From assembly GCA_003511885.1 (NCBI GenBank), contig DOIX01000357.1, positions 1 through 9,969 of the forward strand: 9,969 bases of DNA. The letters run 5' to 3'. This document shows positions 5,988 through 9,969 of this stretch, one piece after another (within the stretch, counting starts at the first letter, position 1; each line of letters begins with the position of its first letter). This DNA is from Cyanobacteria bacterium UBA11153 (GTDB taxonomy: Bacteria > Cyanobacteriota > Cyanobacteriia > Cyanobacteriales > Coleofasciculaceae). A program made the translations under genes and the position numbers. Under the pieces are notes generated by a model that was given only the letters and a program-made list of their open reading frames with translations, had not been told where the DNA came from and ran no database searches.

Positions 5988-7130
5988 TTAAATAATTTTC
6001 GAGGCTCTTAATTGCCCGCAGGCTGCATCCTTTTCCAAGCCGCGAGAACGACGTACACTGACAGCGATATTACGCTCTTCTAATATTGCCACAAAATCTT
6101 GGATGCGACGGGGAGTGGGACGTTGATAATCGACTTCGCTGATAGGATTATAGGGAATAAGATTAACGTGACTTTGGAATCCGCGTAGATGTTGGGCTAA
6201 TTCTACGGCATTTTCTGGTAAGTCATTTAATCCGGCTAAGAGGATGTATTCAAAAGTTACCCTGCGCCCGGTAATCTTGACGTATTCTCGGCAATCTTCT
6301 AATAAAGCAGATAAAGGATATCCTTTGGCACTAGGAATAAGTTTTTCCCGTTGTTGCTGATTAGAAGCATGGAGACTAACAGCCAAAGTTAGTTGTAACT
6401 TATATTCTGCTAATTGACGAATGCGATCGCGAATTCCTACAGTAGAAATTGTGATGGAGCGCATTCCCATCCCTACATCCTGATTGAGAGACTTGACAGC
6501 AGCCAAAACCCCATCTAAATTCAGCAATGGCTCTCCCATTCCCATAAATACTACATTACTCACTCTCTCGCCAAAATCTTCCCGTACAGTTAAAACTTGA
6601 TCGATAATTTCATGAGGACTAAGATTGCGAATAAATCCACCTTTTCCTGTTGCACAGAAATCGCAAGCCATGGGGCATCCTACTTGAGAAGATACGCAGA
6701 CAGTCAGACGTTGCGTTGACTTAGGATTAGCGGAAAAATCATCGTCCCATCTGTCACTATCGCCACCTCTATAAAAAGTCGGAATCCCTACAGTTTCAAT
6801 AATATTTCCATCTGTCATTCTTAACAGATATTTCACCGTACCATCAGGTGCTTCGCACCGATAGTGTAAAGTGGAACGTCCAATCGAAACATCACTTAAA
6901 CGTAACCGCCAAGACTTAGGAAATACCGAAATATCTCCTAAATTTCGTACCCCTTTTTCATATATCCATTGATGAAGCTGATTGCCCCGATATTTCGGTT
7001 GTCCCTCCTCCTGTACCCATTGAGTTAACTCCGCCAGAGAAGCACCCAAAAGAGGTTTTAACCGATTTTTGGTTGAGATATCTCGTTCATGATTACTATT
7101 TACAGGATTAACTGAGGAAAGAGGGGACAT
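5988..7130 (-). CDS. rlmN: Dual-specificity RNA methyltransferase RlmN
   Basis: A 380-residue radical-SAM enzyme that methylates C2 of adenosine 2503 in 23S rRNA and, in E. coli, A37 of some tRNAs. The radical-SAM cluster motif is Cys152-x3-Cys156-x2-Cys159 (CPMACDFC), followed by ATGKGGF. GMGEP (197-201) is the SAM-binding glycine motif. The C-terminal Cys371 (AACGQL) matches the Cys that carries the methyl intermediate in E. coli RlmN. The N-terminal helical accessory domain (about 25-90) contains [16 protein letters not shown] hydrophilic stretch at about 118-140 ([20 protein letters not shown]) looks like an insertion relative to the E. coli enzyme. ATG at 7130 adds a Ser/Asn-rich leader of roughly 20 residues before the conserved part. 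The gene is divergent from the DUF29-like gene, with starts 51 bp apart. Confidence 0.96.
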   Translation of the reverse strand: MSPLSSVNPVNSNHERDISTKNRLKPLLGASLAELTQWVQEEGQPKYRGNQLHQWIYEKGVRNLGDISVFPKSWRLRLSDVSIGRSTLHYRCEAPDGTVKYLLRMTDGNIIETVGIPTFYRGGDSDRWDDDFSANPKSTQRLTVCVSSQVGCPMACDFCATGKGGFIRNLSPHEIIDQVLTVREDFGERVSNVVFMGMGEPLLNLDGVLAAVKSLNQDVGMGMRSITISTVGIRDRIRQLAEYKLQLTLAVSLHASNQQQREKLIPSAKGYPLSALLEDCREYVKITGRRVTFEYILLAGLNDLPENAVELAQHLRGFQSHVNLIPYNPISEVDYQRPTPRRIQDFVAILEERNIAVSVRRSRGLEKDAACGQLRASKII

Positions 7131-7142
7131 AGGAAAGACCGA

Positions 7143-7151
7143 TGTTATAAT
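7143..7151 (+). promoter_or_regulatory. Extended -10 promoter of the DUF29-like gene
   Basis: TG-T-TATAAT is a perfect extended -10 element. Transcription would start near 7158, about 25 nt before the ATG at 7182. No -35 hexamer is evident, which extended -10 promoters can tolerate. On the other strand the same DNA reads CTTTAGATTATAAC, so a weak divergent promoter toward rlmN is possible. Confidence 0.55.
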
Positions 7152-7181
7152 CTAAAGTGCGAAAGTGCCAGCTTAATAATT

Positions 7182-7703
7182 ATGACACAAGAACTGCTAA
7201 ATTTAAGAACTAGCATCCTGGAAGGACGTTACGGAGACGCTTTAGCAATTGTAGAGGAACTAGAGGGAATGAGTAAACAGGCGATTCTCCGTAACATCCA
7301 ATCTTATCTGATAATTATGGTAATTCACTTGATCAAAAACCAAGTCGAACAGAAATTAACAGGATCTTGGGCTAATTCCATCCGTCATGGGATTCGCGAA
7401 ATCAAGAAACTCAATCTCAAAGACAACAAAAAATCCTATTATATCAATCCCGATGAATGGTCTAACTTAATAGAATCAGAAATTATCGACGATGCAATCG
7501 CAGAAGCCAGCGAAGAAGTCCTCAATGGAGCCTACAGTCAATTCCAACTAGCCGAATTAGTCAATCGCCCTCAAATTATCCAAACCGCCATTACCCTATT
7601 AAACCTCACATATTCCCAAACTCCCAAAGAACTACCAACCGCCATCGCCAATATTTTCATGCAGTTACCCGGCGGAAAAGAATGGATGGAAAGACAAAAA
7701 TAA
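7182..7703 (+). CDS. DUF29-family protein of unknown function
   Basis: A 173-residue, largely helical soluble protein. The segment EELEGMSKQAILRNIQSYLIIMVIHLIKNQ (25-54) followed by SWANSIRHGIREIKKLN (62-78) resembles the DUF29 pattern: a helix with an HLLK-like turn, then SW-x2-SI-x3-R. The rest (DEWSNLIESEIIDDAIAEAS, 91-110) fits the family loosely. DUF29 proteins are numerous in cyanobacteria and have no agreed function. There is no signal peptide or membrane segment. The hydrophobic run SYLIIMVIHLI (41-51) is too short and helical-core-like to be one. It has a short leader without an obvious Shine-Dalgarno and is followed 73 bp later by cobA, possibly co-transcribed. Confidence 0.72.
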   Translation: MTQELLNLRTSILEGRYGDALAIVEELEGMSKQAILRNIQSYLIIMVIHLIKNQVEQKLTGSWANSIRHGIREIKKLNLKDNKKSYYINPDEWSNLIESEIIDDAIAEASEEVLNGAYSQFQLAELVNRPQIIQTAITLLNLTYSQTPKELPTAIANIFMQLPGGKEWMERQK

Positions 7704-7721
7704 CCCTTTGCGCCCTTTGCG
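7704..7721 (+). repeat. Tandem CCCTTTGCG x2
   Basis: Two exact 9-bp copies follow immediately after the DUF29-like stop codon, then TT and eight A residues. I recall CTTTGCG-type doublets as common in cyanobacterial gaps. No terminator hairpin is seen. Confidence 0.55.
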
Positions 7722-7776
7722 TTAAAAAAAAGAACATTCTCCCAACCCAAAAATAGATGCTAAACTCAAACCCATC

Positions 7777-8511
7777 ATGAACACCAATAGAGGAAAAGTC
7801 TACATAGTTGGAGCCGGACCAGGAGAGATAGAATATCTGACAGTAAAAGCCCAAAAACTATTAACCCAAGCCCAAGTATTAATTTACGATGCCCTCGTAG
7901 ATTCTCAACTCTTACAACTAGTACCAAATAACTGTGAAAAAATTCATGTAGGCAAACGAGGCGGACAACCTTCCACACCCCAAACCGAAATTAACCAGTT
8001 ACTAATAGAAAAATGTCAAGCCGGAAATAAAATAGTCCGGTTAAAAAGCGGAGATCCCTTTATATTTGGTCGTTCAAGTGCAGAAATTCAAGCCTTAATT
8101 GCCGCAAATTGCCCATTTGAAATCGTACCAGGAATTTCCTCAGCCTTAGCCGCACCATTATTAGCAGGAATTCCCCTTACCGATGTAGTTTTAAGTCGCT
8201 GTTTTGCTGTAGTTACAGCCCATCAACCAGAAGAATTAGACTGGGAAGCACTAGCGAGGATCGATACCCTATCAATTTTAATGGGCGGGCGGAACCTAGA
8301 ATACATTGTCCATCAATTACAACGATATGGGCGATCGCAAAAAACCCCCATTGCCGCAATTCGCGCTTGCGGCACTCCCAATCAAGAGGTTTGGTTGGGT
8401 ACGTTAGCCGATATTGTCGAAAAAACCGCTGGTGTTTCTCTCTCTCCCGTGGTAATTGTAGTAGGAGAGGTAGTAGGATTAGCAGATTATTTGCGATCGC
8501 CTGCTGGGTAA
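7777..8511 (+). CDS. cobA: Uroporphyrinogen-III C-methyltransferase (SUMT)
   Basis: A 244-residue single-domain SUMT that methylates uroporphyrinogen III at C2 and C7 with two SAM, giving precorrin-2, the precursor of siroheme and cobalamin. Family motifs appear in order: VYIVGAGPGEIEYLT (8-22), YDALV (37-41), VGKRGG (58-63), the highly conserved VRLKSGDPFIFGR (87-99), VPGISSALAAP (117-127), GIPLTD (131-136), ILMGGRNL (167-174) and ACGTPNQ (197-203). VVIVVGEVV (225-233) ends the domain. The length equals stand-alone CobA rather than the CysG fusion. GIPLTDVVLS differs slightly from the more usual GIPLTHR-type segment. ATG 7777 is the only sensible start, and no Shine-Dalgarno is evident. Its substrate is made by the product of hemD, the next gene. 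Confidence 0.95.
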   Translation: MNTNRGKVYIVGAGPGEIEYLTVKAQKLLTQAQVLIYDALVDSQLLQLVPNNCEKIHVGKRGGQPSTPQTEINQLLIEKCQAGNKIVRLKSGDPFIFGRSSAEIQALIAANCPFEIVPGISSALAAPLLAGIPLTDVVLSRCFAVVTAHQPEELDWEALARIDTLSILMGGRNLEYIVHQLQRYGRSQKTPIAAIRACGTPNQEVWLGTLADIVEKTAGVSLSPVVIVVGEVVGLADYLRSPAG

Positions 8512-8531
8512 AAGATTTGATTTCCTTCAAA

Positions 8532-8558
8532 TATAGCAACCGCACTGGCGATTAAGAC
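8532..8558 (+). repeat. Copy of the TATAGCAACCGC dispersed repeat
   Basis: TATAGCAACCGCACTGGCGA followed by TTAAGAC matches 9792-9819 at most positions, including the start GCAACCGC and the end TTAAGAC. It sits 20 bp after the cobA stop. Confidence 0.55.
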
Positions 8559-8621
8559 TTTCTCAATTCCTTCCACCATTGATTTGACAACTTTCTTCCC
8601 TATCCCCTAGTCCCTCGCGAT

Positions 8622-8680
8622 AACTATCAACTGTCAACTGTCAACTGTCAACTATCAACTATCAACTATCAACTGCTATA
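8622..8680 (+). repeat. Seven heptamers AACTRTC ending in AACTGCTATA, in the hemD leader
   Basis: Units run AACTATC, AACTGTC three times, AACTATC three times, then AACTGCTATA. They occupy the DNA just before hemD and end about 5 bp before its GGAG Shine-Dalgarno. This is a textbook cyanobacterial short tandem repeat. Block-wise variants (three ATC units in a row, three GTC units in a row) suggest copy-number change by slippage. Confidence 0.9.
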
Positions 8681-8684
8681 ATAT

Positions 8685-8688
8685 GGAG
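8685..8688 (+). promoter_or_regulatory. Shine-Dalgarno GGAG that favours the GTG start of hemD
   Basis: GGAG is followed by a six-base spacer (TATAAC) and GTG at 8695. It overlaps the alternative ATG at 8683, so that ATG cannot use it. Confidence 0.55.
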
Positions 8689-8694
8689 TATAAC

Positions 8695-9504
8695 GTGGAA
8701 GAATTAAAGCAAAATCTGATCGGTAAAACTATTTTAGTGACTCGTGCTGTCGAACAATCGAGTCAATTTAGCGAATTATTAGCAAAAGAAGGAGCAACAG
8801 TCATCGAAATGCCAGCCCTAGCGATTACTGCGCCTTCCAGTTGGGTAGGATTAGATAATGCCATCGCATCTTTAACAGATTTCCATTGGTTAATCCTTAC
8901 TTCCAGCAATGCTGTCGATTATTTCTTTTCCAGATTACTCGCCCAAGGCAAAGATAATTGCGCCTTAACTGATATAAAAATTGCCGTAGTCGGAAAAAAA
9001 ACTGCCACTAGCCTCAAACAGCATAACTTAGAACCAGACTTTATTCCACCAAATTTCGTCGCCGACTCCCTAGTGGAAAACTTTCCCGAATCCCTAACTA
9101 ACAAAAAAATCCTTTTTCCCCGTGTCGAAACAGGCGGTAGAGATATCCTCGTCAAAGAATTAACCGCTCGAGGTGGAGAAGTTGTCGAAGTTGCCGCTTA
9201 CGAATCTGGATGTCCCGATTTTATCTCACCTCCTGCTCGAGAAGCATTACTCGCAGGAAAAATAGATATTATCACCTTTGCTAGTTCCAAAACCGTTAAA
9301 AACTTTTACCACTTATTAGAAAAAGCCCTAACTGAAGAGACGGGAGGAATGGATGTCAACTCTATCTTAAAAGAAATCTGTATTGCCTCTATTGGACCAC
9401 AAACCTCGAAAACCTGTTACGAGTTACTAGGGCGGGTAGATGTAGAGGCTCAAGAATATACATTACCAGGATTAACCAGTGCGATCGCGCAATGGGCTAG
9501 ATAA
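8695..9504 (+). CDS. hemD: Uroporphyrinogen-III synthase
   Basis: HemD closes hydroxymethylbilane to uroporphyrinogen III with inversion of ring D, the common precursor of heme, chlorophyll, bilins, siroheme and B12. The two-domain, weakly conserved family is recognised by KTILVTRAVEQSSQF at the start, WLILTSSNAVDYF, VVGKKTATSL, ILFPRVETGGRDIL, VVEVAAYES, ITFASSKTVKNF, IASIGPQTSKT and YTLPGLTSAI at the end. I choose GTG 8695 (269 residues) over in-frame ATG 8683 (273 residues). GGAG at 8685-8688 is six bases before the GTG, whereas upstream of the ATG there is only the heptamer array. Conserved sequence starts after both, so the choice does not affect the enzyme core. It lies 183 bp after cobA in the same direction. 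A matched pathway pair, but the repeat-filled gap makes co-transcription uncertain. Confidence 0.93.
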   Translation: MEELKQNLIGKTILVTRAVEQSSQFSELLAKEGATVIEMPALAITAPSSWVGLDNAIASLTDFHWLILTSSNAVDYFFSRLLAQGKDNCALTDIKIAVVGKKTATSLKQHNLEPDFIPPNFVADSLVENFPESLTNKKILFPRVETGGRDILVKELTARGGEVVEVAAYESGCPDFISPPAREALLAGKIDIITFASSKTVKNFYHLLEKALTEETGGMDVNSILKEICIASIGPQTSKTCYELLGRVDVEAQEYTLPGLTSAIAQWAR

Positions 9505-9520
9505 ATTTCTCTAAAATCTG

Positions 9521-9552
9521 TATAGCAGTGGATAGTTGATAGTTGATAGTTA
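9521..9552 (-). repeat. Reversed heptamer array after hemD
   Basis: TATAGCAG, then GGATAGT, TGATAGT and TGATAGT units, then TATAGC. It is the inverse of the array before hemD: the last 22 bases there (8659-8680) and 9521-9542 differ at only one position when one is reversed. hemD is therefore bracketed by inverted copies. Confidence 0.8.
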
Positions 9553-9648
9553 TAGCGCTCTGCGCTCGTGTGGTTACAGATTAGAAGATGGATGCTCGAT
9601 GTGGTATCTTTTAGAACAAAAGAACTGTAACGGAGCCAGCGCGCACTA

Positions 9649-9758
9649 CTAATAAGCTGCTACGCATTTAATTTGTATATCCCCACACCAAAAAATCCAC
9701 ACCCCACACCCCTTTCGATAAATTTACTATCCAATTTAGATGCGCCGCAGCTTATTAG
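9649..9758. mobile_element. 110-bp MITE-like element with 26-bp imperfect inverted ends
   Basis: CTAATAAGCTGCTACGCATT (from 9649) pairs with the reverse complement of 9733-9758, matching 22 of 26 positions. The interior has no gene and includes one arm of a different, longer-range inverted repeat (9681-9706). A third, unpaired arm is at 559-577. Confidence 0.5.
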
Positions 9759-9791
9759 ACACAAGACGCGGTGTCAGACATTTTTGGGTTT

Positions 9792-9819
9792 TATCGCAAC
9801 CGCCACAGCGGTTAAGACA
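9792..9819 (+). repeat. TATCGCAACCGC dispersed repeat with hairpin
   Basis: AACCGC and GCGGTT pair around CACA, followed by TTAAGACA-type sequence. Related copies are at 109-137, 4401-4426 (minus) and 8532-8558. Confidence 0.6.
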
Positions 9820-9888
9820 TAGAGAGATTTGTAGGGGTGTTAGCGCCCTTCGTGGCGAAGCCTAGCAAGAGGGCGATAACCTTGACAA

Positions 9889-9908
9889 CAAACCCTAAAT
9901 AGGGTTTG
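9889..9908. repeat. Perfect 8-bp hairpin
   Basis: CAAACCCT (9889-9896) and AGGGTTTG (9901-9908) pair around AAAT. The sequence following on the plus strand, CTGAATAAGTCTTTTGG, is T-containing but not a clean T-run. It could be a weak terminator or the end of an insertion sequence; the window does not decide. Confidence 0.4.
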
Positions 9909-9969
9909 CTGAATAAGTCTTTTGGTGAGGGTGGGGTGTGGGTTTTTTGGTGTGGGGTGTAGGGGTTTG

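Larger units (their letters stand above)
9681..9957. repeat. Long-range 26-bp inverted repeat of CCCCACACC/TGGGGTGT type
   Basis: The arm at 9681-9706 (CCCCACACCAAAAAA, one base, CCACACCCCA) matches the reverse complement of 9932-9957 at 25 of 26 positions, with 225 bp between. Flanking bases keep the same strong GT/AC strand bias, especially at 9921-9969. The right arm lies close to the window end, so a larger element may continue beyond. Confidence 0.7.
9505..9969. other. Gene-free right end filled with repeats
   Basis: No convincing gene in 465 bp. It contains a reversed heptamer array (9521-9552), an inverted-repeat pair (9649-9674 with 9733-9758), a copy of the TATAGCAACCGC-type repeat, an 8-bp-stem hairpin, and a long-range 26-bp inverted repeat (9681-9706 with 9932-9957). 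A minus-strand frame through 9735-9850 would encode a Cys-rich stretch, LCLNRCGGCDKTQKC, but lacks a start codon. Confidence 0.7.

Noticed and set aside
8213..8545. 110-codon minus-strand frame opposite cobA
   Set aside because: It is antisense to the conserved CobA motifs, with no homology that I can see; a shadow frame.
9735..9850. Minus-strand Cys-rich frame LCLNRCGGCDKTQKC
   Set aside because: No start codon after the preceding stop, and it is built from a dispersed repeat and one inverted-repeat arm.

Overview
The window looks like chromosomal DNA of a cyanobacterium, probably a filamentous one. The octamer GCGATCGC (HIP1, a cyanobacterial signature) occurs at 751, 1425, 4588, 6423, 8331, 8493 and 9481. 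Intergenic gaps hold heptameric tandem repeats, and two cyanobacterium-typical proteins are present: an XisH-like protein and a small CxxC zinc-ribbon protein. I do not name a species.

Layout. 1-346: a strong plus-strand terminator-like hairpin for a gene left of the window, a palindrome, and a doubtful Cys-rich ORF. 347-468: tRNA-Glu(UUC) on the minus strand with a clear promoter. 420-970: gene-poor. 971-3235: a molybdopterin oxidoreductase of the FdhF/YdeP type. 3539-3718: a 59-residue zinc-ribbon protein not listed among longer ORFs. 3805-4430: a small mobile-DNA graveyard, with a 137-bp element bearing perfect 15-bp terminal inverted repeats, an XisH gene truncated inside a heptamer repeat, and one solitary CRISPR-like repeat. 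4480-5544: a tRNA-dihydrouridine synthase on the minus strand. 5587-5932: an inverted-repeat-bounded element holding about eight tandem 31-38 bp units. 5988-7130: rlmN on the minus strand, divergent from 7182-7703, a DUF29-like gene with a perfect extended -10 promoter. 7777-8511 and 8695-9504: cobA (uroporphyrinogen-III methyltransferase) and hemD (uroporphyrinogen-III synthase), in the same orientation but separated by a heptamer repeat array. 9505-9969: no gene, with several nested inverted repeats.

How the genes work together. HemD makes uroporphyrinogen III, the branch point of tetrapyrrole synthesis, and CobA methylates it toward siroheme and cobalamin, so these two form a true functional pair. 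The tRNA-Glu gene, the dihydrouridine synthase and RlmN all serve translation (RlmN modifies 23S rRNA and, in E. coli, tRNA). tRNA-Glu also supplies glutamate to tetrapyrrole synthesis, but its gene lies far from cobA-hemD and I read no operon into that. The Mo-enzyme stands alone: no cofactor-insertion or partner-subunit gene is visible.

I do not see a convincing undescribed multi-gene system. The most unusual content is in the gaps: at least four families of dispersed or tandem repeats, several sharing a TATAGCA/TGCTATA edge, which appear to have truncated xisH, invaded the hemD leader and possibly created the appearance of a Cys-rich protein near the left end.
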